Part shown: piece by piece, positions 33,773 through 43,048 of the stretch
Numbering within the stretch: position 1 is the stretch's first letter
Layout: the number at the start of each line of letters is the position of its first letter
Origin: Bacteroidales bacterium UBA7569
Lineage (GTDB): Bacteria; Bacteroidota; Bacteroidia; Bacteroidales; Paludibacteraceae
DNA: 63,743 nt
Assembly: GCA_002477945.1 (NCBI GenBank)
Contig: DLLF01000004.1
Location: 18,448 to 82,190, forward strand
Reading direction: 5' to 3'
Translations under genes and position numbers: made by a program
The notes under the pieces: generated by a model
Told to the model about the DNA's origin: nothing
The model's input: only the letters and a program-made list of their open reading frames with translations
Databases searched by the model: none

Positions 33773-36700
33773 TAGTCAATGATTATCTTATGTGTTGTGT
33801 TGTTTTTTGTTGACTTCAGTTGCAGCAGATAGATGCCTTCCGCGGCAGGCATTGTGAGTTCGTTGTCGCTCGGTGTGAGCCGTTGCCAACTAATCAGATT
33901 GCCTTGCAGTGTGTAGAACGATGCAAGTGTCTCTTCCGTGAGTTCCATTCTCCATGTTGCCGCTGCGGGCATAAGCGATGGCATCATGCTTTTTTGCGGA
34001 ATGACGGGAACGAAGTCGCAAGAGAAAAGCGTCACACCGTCATTGCGCGTAAGCAAACAAGAGTAGGCATCGTTGGGCGAGAGCGATGACTTATTCAGGT
34101 AGATGAACGATTGTGTCTCGCCAGGCAGAGGCTGCCCGTTCTTATACCATTGATATTCCGTGAACTCATAACCGCCGTTGTGAGCCGCATCATAGAGCGC
34201 AATCACATCATCCCACTTCTGTTTCATCACTTGGTCGGCATCATAGCGTATGCTGAAATCCTGTTCAATCAATTGCTCGCCTCCGCAATCACTATTGCCG
34301 AAGAACTGAAGTTTGAGTGAATAGTGGTTCGGGCGCACACCTTGCGGAATCGGTACAAACACTTCATTGTCAGAGAAGTTCAGACTTTCGTTGTTGCTGA
34401 AACCAGCACTCACGGATTTGTTGTCGAACTCCACAGACACATGACCTAACTGCCCTGCCAACACCTCATAAGGGATTGCCACCTCCGTCTGGTCTGCGCA
34501 GATAACGGGCAGTTCGTGCAACACGGTTGAGATTACCACTCCATCTTCCATCTCGATAACAGTGTCGCCCACGCAGGAAGTGTTCGGGTCGGTTACTTGG
34601 AGCCTATAGTTACCCGGTTTGGTAAATGTAACCGACGGATTACTGCTTATTGTATTCCCTTGTTCGTCTGTCCATAGATACGAGGAGAATACGTTGTCTG
34701 TCTGCACTGATGCTGTCCCGTTGCAGAGGTACGGATCTCCCGAAATCTTTGGTTTAGGCAATGGCAACACATTCACTTGCATAGTATCGGTTATATTGAA
34801 AAGGGGAGACATGCAGATGTCGTCAATGGCTATAAAAGAATTGTTTTCCGTGCCGGACACAGCGTGCAGCGAAAGTATCACTTTCTCCTTGCCTGTTCCC
34901 TGCCATAGTTGAGTGTATTCCGTCCATGTGGAGGAGGTCGGAGAAAAGGCTGTGCCGATCACTTGCCCGTCGATCTGAATGGCTAACTGTGCATTAGCAC
35001 CGTTTTCGTGGGGATTGGCGTGCCATACTGACAGCATATAGGGCGTATCTTTCAATATGTTGAGTTCCTTGCTCCAAATGGTTATGCCTGCTTTGTCCGA
35101 ACATTGGGCTACCAACAGCCTACCTTGTGCATTCCCGTAGGTATGGTCGGGCAAGTTTTTCAGTTGTGCATTGGCATCGTGTGCGTTTTGGACAAGAGCG
35201 AATTGTTCTGTTCCGTTCAGTTGTGCGGGTGTATTGACGTAACCTGATTGGAAGTTGAGTGTGTCATACTGGAAATCCCCGTTGAATACGATGGTATGAC
35301 CTGCCTGACGACTTGTAGTCAAATAGCGTATGGTGTCTTTTGGACTCACTTTGATGGATTGTGTTGTGGCACTGCTCTGCGACCACGAGTAGGGCGCATG
35401 TCCGAAGTTGTTGGTGAGTTCTATTTCCTCGCCAGAGCAATTGGTGTATTTGTTTAGCGATGGGTTAAACACATTGGCAACAACCATCGAACCTCCCGAG
35501 AGCGTACAACCGTCCACATGATCGGCAGTCACATAATAGAACCCAGCATCACTTGGCTTCGGGTTTGGAATCTTCAATGAATCACCTTGGAATGTGGTGC
35601 CGTCAGGGCGGCTCCATATCACATTTGTGTAAGAATTGGCATCGTAGAGCGACAGTAAGAGCGTATCGCTACCCAAGTAGTATCCCTGCATGGAGGTTGC
35701 ATTGAGTTCAGCACCCTTGAAGTCGGAGAAATAGGCTAATGAACTGGAGTTGCCTCGCATATCGTACATACCCAAGTGGAATACTCCCTTGGTGTTCTTC
35801 ACGCGCAGCACGGCATTGGGAATAAACTCCTTTCTTGCATAGTACCACCGTTTCTGTGTGCCTGGTACAGTATCGAAATCGGCAGCCGTGAGTACATTGG
35901 GGTCGTTGTTCACCAAAAAACCGTCTACGTAGTCTGCTTTCACGATGATGTCAGCCCAAACATTGTCCAATACCGACTGAAATGCCACTTCTCGCGAGCC
36001 GGTACACTCCAATTGCGGAAGAATCGCCCCCGCAGGCTCTTCACCTGTCATTTGAAATACCACAATAGGCTTGTCCGATTCAATATATACCGCCTTGTAT
36101 TTGGCATCAATCTTCTTTTGTGAGAACGTGTAGCGCGATACCTTTGCCCCAGCCTGACCCACATTCAGTGTATAGGTCTTCTCTACGGGTCCTTTTGACG
36201 AACCTGAATGTACGCTGATGTGAGTGTCGTCTTCCGTTGCGAAGAAGTAGAGGTATTCGGTCTGTCCTTCGTTCTTTATGGCAATATATTTGGTTCCCAA
36301 CATATCCACCGGAAGTATCTGGTCTCCCATCAAATCTCCCGGTTCCACACCATCGTCAGTGCTGTTTACGGCAATGGGTTTGTTCGAATAGATGCGCGTA
36401 TTATGCAAGTGCTTGCTGCCTGTGGTGCTTGACGATTGGATTGTGAATGTCCAACCCTTTTGCAGTGTGACGTGCAATTGATTGTTTGCGTCGGCATTCA
36501 TTTGCTGCACCGTCACCCCCGGCATGAGTTGCACTGTCACGTCCGTATTGTCTTCCGTGGCGACCATTTCTATGTAATTGTGTCCTCCGTATGCATTTGT
36601 GTAATCATATTGCATAGGAATCACGAACTCCGTTCCTAAAGCGTTCTTGCCTTTCAGGGTATAGGCTTCGCAGTCGTCGCTGGTGTTGATGAAGTAAGCC

Positions 36701-37053
36701 ATGATCTCCTGATCTGCAGTGATGTATAGTCCATAAGGTTTCACGCCGCCCATGTTGTCTTTGATATATCCCTTGTAGGGAGCCAAGTCAAACACAGTGA
36801 GTTGGTTGGGTTGCATCATGATAACCTGTGGTGGGAAATAGGAGAACGCTGTCGGATCGGCTGCAGGTTGTTCTATGCGAATCACGGTTGGTTCATCGTA
36901 GGAGATGAAACAGAGTTTCATGTGGTTGTCAGAGTGTGCGCCTCCTCCCTCAACGATATTGGGGCATGCAAACCAAAACTCCGTATCCTTCTGTGCAAAC
37001 GCATACGGATAGAGTAGGTATAAGGTAAGCATAATAAGAAGTGTTCTCTTCAT
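33772..37053 (-). CDS. Giant IgGFc-binding-like T9SS surface protein
   Basis: A 1093-residue secreted protein. It has a signal peptide (MKRTLLIMLTLYLLYPYAFAQ), then an IgGFc-binding-type N-terminal region (KDTEFWFACPNIVEGGG, ALGTEFVIPMQYDYTNAYGG, NNYIEMVATEDNTDVTVQL). Ig-like beta domains follow (about 440-780). The end (ASFYTLQGNLI and GIYLLQLKSTK) is a T9SS type A sorting domain. The likely fate is a surface adhesin or binding protein. It is paralogous to the upstream gene and begins 4 bp after its stop. Confidence 0.85.
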   Translation of the reverse strand: MKRTLLIMLTLYLLYPYAFAQKDTEFWFACPNIVEGGGAHSDNHMKLCFISYDEPTVIRIEQPAADPTAFSYFPPQVIMMQPNQLTVFDLAPYKGYIKDNMGGVKPYGLYITADQEIMAYFINTSDDCEAYTLKGKNALGTEFVIPMQYDYTNAYGGHNYIEMVATEDNTDVTVQLMPGVTVQQMNADANNQLHVTLQKGWTFTIQSSSTTGSKHLHNTRIYSNKPIAVNSTDDGVEPGDLMGDQILPVDMLGTKYIAIKNEGQTEYLYFFATEDDTHISVHSGSSKGPVEKTYTLNVGQAGAKVSRYTFSQKKIDAKYKAVYIESDKPIVVFQMTGEEPAGAILPQLECTGSREVAFQSVLDNVWADIIVKADYVDGFLVNNDPNVLTAADFDTVPGTQKRWYYARKEFIPNAVLRVKNTKGVFHLGMYDMRGNSSSLAYFSDFKGAELNATSMQGYYLGSDTLLLSLYDANSYTNVIWSRPDGTTFQGDSLKIPNPKPSDAGFYYVTADHVDGCTLSGGSMVVANVFNPSLNKYTNCSGEEIELTNNFGHAPYSWSQSSATTQSIKVSPKDTIRYLTTSRQAGHTIVFNGDFQYDTLNFQSGYVNTPAQLNGTEQFALVQNAHDANAQLKNLPDHTYGNAQGRLLVAQCSDKAGITIWSKELNILKDTPYMLSVWHANPHENGANAQLAIQIDGQVIGTAFSPTSSTWTEYTQLWQGTGKEKVILSLHAVSGTENNSFIAIDDICMSPLFNITDTMQVNVLPLPKPKISGDPYLCNGTASVQTDNVFSSYLWTDEQGNTISSNPSVTFTKPGNYRLQVTDPNTSCVGDTVIEMEDGVVISTVLHELPVICADQTEVAIPYEVLAGQLGHVSVEFDNKSVSAGFSNNESLNFSDNEVFVPIPQGVRPNHYSLKLQFFGNSDCGGEQLIEQDFSIRYDADQVMKQKWDDVIALYDAAHNGGYEFTEYQWYKNGQPLPGETQSFIYLNKSSLSPNDAYSCLLTRNDGVTLFSCDFVPVIPQKSMMPSLMPAAATWRMELTEETLASFYTLQGNLISWQRLTPSDNELTMPAAEGIYLLQLKSTKNNTTHKIIID

Positions 37054-37057
37054 GGTG

Positions 37058-40000
37058 TCAATGTACAATCAGTTTGAATGTGGTTGGTTTTCTGTTGTTT
37101 TCTTTGTTCTCAATGTGTAGTAGGTAAATGCCAGTCTCGGCAGGGGCGTATAGAACGTTTTCGTCGGGAGTGAGCATTGTTGTGCTTACTACGGTGCCGA
37201 ATATGTTGTAAACCGTGGCAAGTGCCTCCTGCTGAAGATTCTGGACGCGTATTTGCTCGCTTGGGGCTACATTGTTCGATGATCCCAATACGATTGGGTC
37301 ATCTGCCTTTGGGTCTGCAATGGGCGAATAGTCACACGTGAAGAGTTGTGTGCCGTCCTCTCGGGTAAGCAGGCAGGTGTAAACGTCTGCCGTATTGAGT
37401 GTTCCTCCTGCTACATAGAGATACGACCGTGTCTCTCCTGCTATCGGTTCGTCGTTTTTGTACCACTGATAGGCGGTGAAGGTGTGACCTCCGTCGTTGT
37501 AGTCAGCGTTGCGAATACCTAATACATCGTTCCAACGTTGTACGATGGTCTCCCTGTAACGCACTGCAATCTCAATGGGTAGAGCCGAGGTGTCTTGGCA
37601 TATCGGGTCAAGGAATGCAAGACGTGCATTATATACATCGGCAGGAGCGGTTGCAGGGATTCCTATCTTGAAATCTGTCCCGTTAGGTACTTGGTTGCGT
37701 ACCTCCGCGAAACCTGCAGCCTGTGCCTGTGCATCAAAGAGAATATCGTACGATGCCAGCGAACCCGAACCTAACTGATAGGTAACTGTCAATGTGTCGT
37801 CCCCATGACAAATCTTCGGTAGCGGGTCAAGCACAATTGACAATGCAGCAGGATTAAAAATCTCCGCAAAACCTGTGCCATGACAATCATCTTTCGTTAC
37901 TTTTACCCAAATATTACCAAAATTATTGTATGTGGTTGTTTTTTCGGTTGAACCGTTGCTCCATTGATAGGTGTCATAGTCACCGTCAACGCTCACAACG
38001 GCTTTGCCCGAACAAATATACTGATCACCGGTGATAGTGGGGATCAACGAGTCGCGGACGGTCACGAAGAACGAGTCCGTAACGGCATATACGGGAGCGA
38101 AAGAAAGATTTTTTGCTTCCACATAGGCTCCGGCAGGCGATGTCGTCTCTGCCATAATCTTCAGCGTTGCCGTGTTTGCATTGGGTGTCCACGCAAACTC
38201 TGCCAAGGTGCCGGTAGCGGAAGGAGTGAACGATTCTCCCACTTTCACATCATTGATGGTATAGTAGAGTCGCGGCGCGGTCAGCGTGTCAGGAGTGGTG
38301 AATATGCCCGAGATGGCATTCTCCACATCCGTTGTCACGTTGACAATCGTCTCTTGCCAAAGCACATCGCCTGGCTGGCTGTTCTCGTTCCTGAAAGCCG
38401 TATTGCTGATGCGGTTGACGCCCAACTTATGGCTTTCCACCACGTATATCCCGTCCTCTGTTGTATTGATAGGCACTTTCTTCTCATTGGGTAATGTCGT
38501 TGGAATCCACTTGTAAGGACCTACACCCTCAGCCTCTATCGAGTCGGTGTTTCCGTAGCATACACTTACGTAGTGGTTTCTCGGCTTGTAGATGCTCACA
38601 CGCATAGTGTCCGGTGTGGTGCGGCAGCCTTCCTTGTGGCTTGCTGTAACTACGTAGGTCCCTGCATTGGCTTCCGTCACATCGCGGATAACGGGTGATG
38701 CTTCTGTCGAATGAAAACCGTTTGGTCCCCACCATTCAATGTCTGTGAACTCCTCGGGATTGGCGATACTCAAGTGTAGTTCGTTGCCGTCAAGGTAATA
38801 CTGCTTGTCACTTCCTATACCAAGGGGAACGGTATTGAAGTTTGAGAAATAACCCAGCGAACATGTGGTACCTGGATTGTCAATCACGGCCATATGAAAA
38901 ATCCCTTTGCTGTTCTTTACGCGCAGTATCTGCGAAGCATTGGGAGCCGGCTTGTAGGTGTACGACCATTCGGGAGCGGCGGGCACCGGAGTGAAATACT
39001 CTTTCGGCAGCAGGTAGGCTTGTCCGTTGATGGTGAATCCGTCCACATATTCCGTCTTGGTTACGATACTCAGTGAGGCACCCGATGATTGCGTAAACTT
39101 GTAAGCAATCTCGTCCGAACCCGTACACTCTATTGGAGGCAGAATCGCACTGCCGGGCTCTGTGCCGTTGCTGGTCACCTGAAGTACGATAATCGGGTTG
39201 TCTGCCGTGATGTAGGTCGCACCCGTGGGCAGGACAAATTTGGCCTTGCCGGCTTTTGTTACATCCGCATTGCCTGCAATGTAGTCAACCAACGTACCGT
39301 TGGCATAGATGTGTGTCGAGTCTTCTGTTGTGGGGAAGAAGTAGAGTTCTTCCACTTTTCCCGCATAGCGTACTGCTACATATTTCTGACCTGCCAACTC
39401 TATAGGTACCAGTTGATCACCGATGAGGTCAACACCCGGACTGGCTACGGAGTCGTCTGTGTAATTTACGGCAATGGGCTTGGTGGATTTGATGCGCGTG
39501 TTGAATAGATGCCCTAACGCAGTCATCGACTTCGCACGCAGAGCAAACGATTCTCCCCGATTCAGCGTTATGGTAAATGGCTTGTTGGCTGGATAACCCA
39601 CGCACGCATGGCTCGGAGTGATGGTCACTTCTGTGCCGTCTTGGGTCGCAACGATCTCCACCGACGAGCTGCCGCCGTATTGGTCGCTGTTTTCATAACT
39701 GTATTGAGTCGGAATAACGAAATCCGTTCCCAATGCATTGCGCCCCTTCAGAGAGTATATCTCGCTGTTGTCTCGGTAGTTGGCATAATAGGCGGTTATA
39801 TGGGAAGTCGATTGGATGAGCAAGCCTGTCTTGCGAACGGCACCCGGAGTCGTCTCCACTTTGTTCAGAAGACTTCCCAAGTCTATGTTTTTGTAACTGT
39901 TGGCAGGCACATTCTCCGTAATAACTGCAAACGAGGGATTCGCAGGCTGGCTGATGGTTACTGTGGCCGGCTGATCAAAGGTGGTCACACATAGGCGTAT

Positions 40001-40120
40001 ACTCGTCTCAAAGTGTATCGCTGATAAATCAGGGCAGGCAAACCAGAACTCTGTATCCACCTGTGCAAACGTCAGGCACGAAACGATAGCGGCTAAGAAT
40101 AATGTAGTTAGTCTTTTCAT
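37058..40120 (-). CDS. Giant IgGFc-binding-like T9SS surface protein (paralog)
   Basis: A 1020-residue paralog of the downstream gene with the same plan: signal peptide (MKRLTTLFLAAIVSCLTFAQ), DTEFWFACPDLSAIHFE, ALGTDFVIPTQYSYEN, a GSSSVEIVATQDGTEVTITP-type region, several Ig-like units and a C-terminal T9SS sorting domain (GIYLLHIENKENN). The pair have diverged strongly outside the motifs, so the duplication is old. It starts 6 bp after the GH43 stop. Confidence 0.85.
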   Translation of the reverse strand: MKRLTTLFLAAIVSCLTFAQVDTEFWFACPDLSAIHFETSIRLCVTTFDQPATVTISQPANPSFAVITENVPANSYKNIDLGSLLNKVETTPGAVRKTGLLIQSTSHITAYYANYRDNSEIYSLKGRNALGTDFVIPTQYSYENSDQYGGSSSVEIVATQDGTEVTITPSHACVGYPANKPFTITLNRGESFALRAKSMTALGHLFNTRIKSTKPIAVNYTDDSVASPGVDLIGDQLVPIELAGQKYVAVRYAGKVEELYFFPTTEDSTHIYANGTLVDYIAGNADVTKAGKAKFVLPTGATYITADNPIIVLQVTSNGTEPGSAILPPIECTGSDEIAYKFTQSSGASLSIVTKTEYVDGFTINGQAYLLPKEYFTPVPAAPEWSYTYKPAPNASQILRVKNSKGIFHMAVIDNPGTTCSLGYFSNFNTVPLGIGSDKQYYLDGNELHLSIANPEEFTDIEWWGPNGFHSTEASPVIRDVTEANAGTYVVTASHKEGCRTTPDTMRVSIYKPRNHYVSVCYGNTDSIEAEGVGPYKWIPTTLPNEKKVPINTTEDGIYVVESHKLGVNRISNTAFRNENSQPGDVLWQETIVNVTTDVENAISGIFTTPDTLTAPRLYYTINDVKVGESFTPSATGTLAEFAWTPNANTATLKIMAETTSPAGAYVEAKNLSFAPVYAVTDSFFVTVRDSLIPTITGDQYICSGKAVVSVDGDYDTYQWSNGSTEKTTTYNNFGNIWVKVTKDDCHGTGFAEIFNPAALSIVLDPLPKICHGDDTLTVTYQLGSGSLASYDILFDAQAQAAGFAEVRNQVPNGTDFKIGIPATAPADVYNARLAFLDPICQDTSALPIEIAVRYRETIVQRWNDVLGIRNADYNDGGHTFTAYQWYKNDEPIAGETRSYLYVAGGTLNTADVYTCLLTREDGTQLFTCDYSPIADPKADDPIVLGSSNNVAPSEQIRVQNLQQEALATVYNIFGTVVSTTMLTPDENVLYAPAETGIYLLHIENKENNRKPTTFKLIVH

Positions 40121-40126
40121 AAGGTA

Positions 40127-41278
40127 TTATTGCTGTTGTGCGTTGTGGTCTTGTTTGTCAAAGATGCTCAAGTCCCATTCGTCTTTCCATTCCAAGTAGG
40201 GGAGCCCGTCCTCAAACTGGATAGGAAGCCAAATATAAGTTCCTTCCGTATGGCATTCGGGTTTCCAACGGTCTGCCATGAATATGTAAGCATCTTTCTT
40301 GCCGTTCACGGGCAATACGTATGTACTCTGGCTGTGGAATGTCAGTTCTGCATCATCCCCTCTGCATGGGTTCGGCAGACGTTTCCATTCGCCCATAATC
40401 GAATCGGCTGTCAGCAGGCGTGCTGCATTGGGTGCCCAACCCGTGCAACCCGAGGTTATCATAAAGTATTTGCCGTCCTTCTTGAATAGAGTTGGTGCCT
40501 CATTGTGACCGCCGGCATCTATACGGATATAGCGTCCGTTGTGCATAAGGTAGTCGTCCGTCAGTTCGGCTATATGGAGTGTCAGATTTTCTTCGGAAGA
40601 ATAGATGTGGTAGGCTTTGTCGTTGTCATCAACAAAGAGGGTCATGTCGCGCGACATTTGTCCTGTTTTCAGGTCGCGTTCTGTGAATAGACCTTTGCGT
40701 ACGGCTTCGGTCCATTCCGGTGTCCACCATTCATACTCGCCTATGGGTTTCAAGGTGGAGTCTATGGTGAGATTCAAGGGCTGAACACCTGGGTTAGGTC
40801 TGTAGGAACGCAGAAATTTGTAAGGTCCTGCTACGTGTTGGCTCACGGCTATGCCTACGCGCGCTGCGCTGTAGCCTTGTCCGCGAAGTTCCAGATGGAA
40901 ATACATCACAAACAGTCTGTTTGCTCTGTTGTAGATCACTTTCGGGCGTTCCAGTATGCAACCTCTTGCAATGTCGGAGGTCGGGTCGTCGGATACGCTC
41001 AGGGCGATGCCTTCATAGTTCCAGTTGTATAGGTCTTTCGAGGAGTAGCAACTTACACCTGTCATCGCTGCGCTCGTAGTATCCGATTTGTATTCGCCAA
41101 ACCAATAATACGTGCCGTTGTATGGAAGAATACCGCCGCCGTGTGCGTTGATGAGTTGTTTATGGTTGTCATACCAGTATTGCCCAGGTGTAAAAGTCGT
41201 GCGCACTTCCTTGTGCTTGCAACTTGCTGCAGACAGGGCAAAAAGTAAAATCAGTGTGTAAGTAAATACGTTTTTCAT
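40127..41278 (-). CDS. GH43-family glycoside hydrolase lipoprotein
   Basis: A 383-residue beta-propeller glycosidase with a lipobox (LFALSAASCKHKE). The N-terminal motif INAHGGGILPYNGTYYWFGE matches the GH43 subfamily that includes exo-beta-1,3-galactanases, where the first conserved Asp of typical GH43 is replaced. Substrate is inferred from subfamily resemblance only. It is the first gene of the operon with the two giant surface proteins and the OmpA-domain gene. Confidence 0.82.
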   Translation of the reverse strand: MKNVFTYTLILLFALSAASCKHKEVRTTFTPGQYWYDNHKQLINAHGGGILPYNGTYYWFGEYKSDTTSAAMTGVSCYSSKDLYNWNYEGIALSVSDDPTSDIARGCILERPKVIYNRANRLFVMYFHLELRGQGYSAARVGIAVSQHVAGPYKFLRSYRPNPGVQPLNLTIDSTLKPIGEYEWWTPEWTEAVRKGLFTERDLKTGQMSRDMTLFVDDNDKAYHIYSSEENLTLHIAELTDDYLMHNGRYIRIDAGGHNEAPTLFKKDGKYFMITSGCTGWAPNAARLLTADSIMGEWKRLPNPCRGDDAELTFHSQSTYVLPVNGKKDAYIFMADRWKPECHTEGTYIWLPIQFEDGLPYLEWKDEWDLSIFDKQDHNAQQQ

Positions 41279-41448
41279 TGCAGTTCGGAATCCTGTTTCC
41301 CGTGTTTTTGTAGTAATTAACGTTTGTTCTCTGTTCTGATGGGTTTATCCCTGAAAGTTTTCGTGTCGTTTTCTGTTAAATCTCCGGTTGTCAATCCCCT
41401 CGAAATTGCATCGAACCTTAAACTGGAAATCAGTAAGATGTTTTTTGT

Positions 41449-41473
41449 CCCTCCTTTGGAGGGGGTGGGGAGG
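41449..41473. repeat. GC-rich stem element, CCCTCCTTTGGAGGG type
   Basis: CCCTCC-TT-TGGAGG arms followed by GGTGGGGAGG. Closely related sequences occur at 59061-59090 and 59157-59200. Confidence 0.7.
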
Positions 41474-41498
41474 TCTTATCGTCAATTTGTTAATTTCT

Positions 41499-41596
41499 TC
41501 GACCCCTCATCGAGACTTGGACGACCCCTCAACGACTTCTCACAGAGAGATTAAAAGCAATTCCTAGAACTTCTCGAATAACTAGGACGTCTATAA
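41499..41596. repeat. 11-nt array (five units) plus shared flank
   Basis: Units start at 41499, 41510, 41521, 41532 and 41543 (for example ACGACCCCTCA at 41521), followed by the block 41558-41596 that is also found at 12854-12892. Confidence 0.85.
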
Positions 41597-41641
41597 ATAC
41601 TCTTAATGAAATACTCCTTTCATAGAACAAACGCAAAATAT

Positions 41642-41682
41642 AATTCACTTCTCTGTCTCCCGACGAGGCAGAGAAGTGAATT
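41642..41682. terminator. 16-bp hairpin downstream of the ITINGG gene
   Basis: AATTCACTTCTCTGTC pairs with GGCAGAGAAGTGAATT (15 Watson-Crick pairs and one wobble), loop TCCCGACGA. It lies 11 bp after the stop codon, consistent with a terminator, though the following T-run is weak. Confidence 0.6.
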
Positions 41683-41692
41683 AATAGGATTG

Positions 41693-42958
41693 TTATTTAA
41701 CGATGCACTTGAAGTTTCCTACAGTGTTTACGCGTACAATGTACAAGCCTTCAGCCAATTGGATAGGCTCGTTGTCTTTGACAACGCCTTCCATAACAGT
41801 CTTGCCTGTCAAGTCGCAGATAGATACCGGATTGTTCTCGGTGTTGTTGATGATGAGCCCGTTAACGGTGTTGATGATATCAATGTTGGTCTTGTCACCA
41901 AATGTGTTCTCCACACCGTTACCTTCTTCATCGCCGCTTTCACCGGCTTCCTGTACTTTCACGCCGTTGATAACCACTTCAGCGTTCTTTGCTGTCTCGG
42001 GCAGGTAGAAATAGAGTTTGCCTTCCTCATCGGTGTAAACGTCCTTGATACCGTAATCAGCACCCAACTTCATATCGCCGATATGACCTTCCGTTACGAG
42101 CGTCGCAGGGGCATCTGGCAAAACAAATGTGAACAATACCACGTCATCATTGTTGTTCGTAGGTTTGTAAAGTACACCGTCCATGGCACCCTTTTCGCCC
42201 TTGGCTATGATAGAACCGCCAAGAACAACTACGGACACGGTTCCGCTGTGAGTACCGTTACCTTTACCGATAGAACTGTTCTTGCAGTAGTACCCTGATT
42301 GTGCTTCCACCATACCACCGTTGATGGTGATAGTGGCTGTTCCCTTGCTTACGTAAGATGCACCGATAGCCGATGAATAAGCACCGCCTGTTGCTTTCAC
42401 ATAACCGCCGTTGATGGTGATGTCACCCAAACGGCCTGCGTTGCTTGCGCCGATACCTGCTGACTCGCTGCCTGCCTTGGCGGTGATATCACCGCCGTTG
42501 ATGGTGATGCTGCCGGCTGCTGTGCTTTTGCCTGTTGTTCCGATGGCAGCGGAACGCCCTGAACCCGTGCAGGTCAGCAGGTTGTTCTCCGTACCGTTGA
42601 TGACTAAGTCACCCATTGCCTCAATACCGCAACCGTTCTTGCCCTTGAGAATACTCTCTGTGTCTTCGCCGCCCAAGTTCACTACCACTACCGAGTTCTC
42701 GCCGATAACCAGGGCGCTTCCGTCCTCCTCGGGAACGATGTTAACGTCCTCCAAGGTGATGAACACGGTGTCTGCAATATCACTGCTTACCACGATAGGT
42801 ACGTTGGTTTGTGCGAACAATTCGTTGTAAACACGGTAGTTTCCTGCCTCTGTGATGTTGATGACAGTTGCTTCGTCTGTGTTGAATTCAGCCTTGTACT
42901 CTGCCATAGCGGGAAGAGTAGCACATGCGGCTGCCAGCATAAGAAAATGTTTTTTCAT
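41693..42958 (-). CDS. ITINGG-repeat secreted protein with T9SS tail
   Basis: A 421-residue exported protein (signal peptide MKKHFLMLAAACATLPAMA). Its middle is made of glycine-rich repeats with the core ITINGG, spaced like the rungs of a beta-helix (GDITINGGYVKATGG, AGSITINGGDITAKAG), similar to Cthe_2159-like carbohydrate-binding proteins. The C-terminus (GLYIVRVNTVGNFKCIVK) is a T9SS sorting domain. The family's roles include binding to polygalacturonates; the target here is unknown. Confidence 0.82.
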   Translation of the reverse strand: MKKHFLMLAAACATLPAMAEYKAEFNTDEATVINITEAGNYRVYNELFAQTNVPIVVSSDIADTVFITLEDVNIVPEEDGSALVIGENSVVVVNLGGEDTESILKGKNGCGIEAMGDLVINGTENNLLTCTGSGRSAAIGTTGKSTAAGSITINGGDITAKAGSESAGIGASNAGRLGDITINGGYVKATGGAYSSAIGASYVSKGTATITINGGMVEAQSGYYCKNSSIGKGNGTHSGTVSVVVLGGSIIAKGEKGAMDGVLYKPTNNNDDVVLFTFVLPDAPATLVTEGHIGDMKLGADYGIKDVYTDEEGKLYFYLPETAKNAEVVINGVKVQEAGESGDEEGNGVENTFGDKTNIDIINTVNGLIINNTENNPVSICDLTGKTVMEGVVKDNEPIQLAEGLYIVRVNTVGNFKCIVK

Positions 42959-42998
42959 AGATGTATTATTGTTATGTTATTGTGATGTTTCTTTAATC

Positions 42999-43040
42999 AA
43001 GCAGGGATGAAGTGACATCGCTGCCCCTCCATCTCTGCTT
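42999..43040. terminator. Hairpin after the large ITINGG gene
   Basis: AAGCAGGGATG pairs with CATCTCTGCTT (10 of 11 bp) around a 20-nt loop. It lies directly past the stop of the 43049 gene; no T-run follows. Confidence 0.45.
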
Positions 43041-43048
43041 TGTTGTGT

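Larger units (their letters stand above)
41279..41641. other. 414-bp intergenic region with repeats
   Basis: Between the GH43 gene and the ITINGG gene. It holds a GC-rich stem element (41449-41473), an 11-nt array (41499-41553) with its shared flank (41558-41596), and the hairpin at 41642-41682. No gene is supported. Confidence 0.7.
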
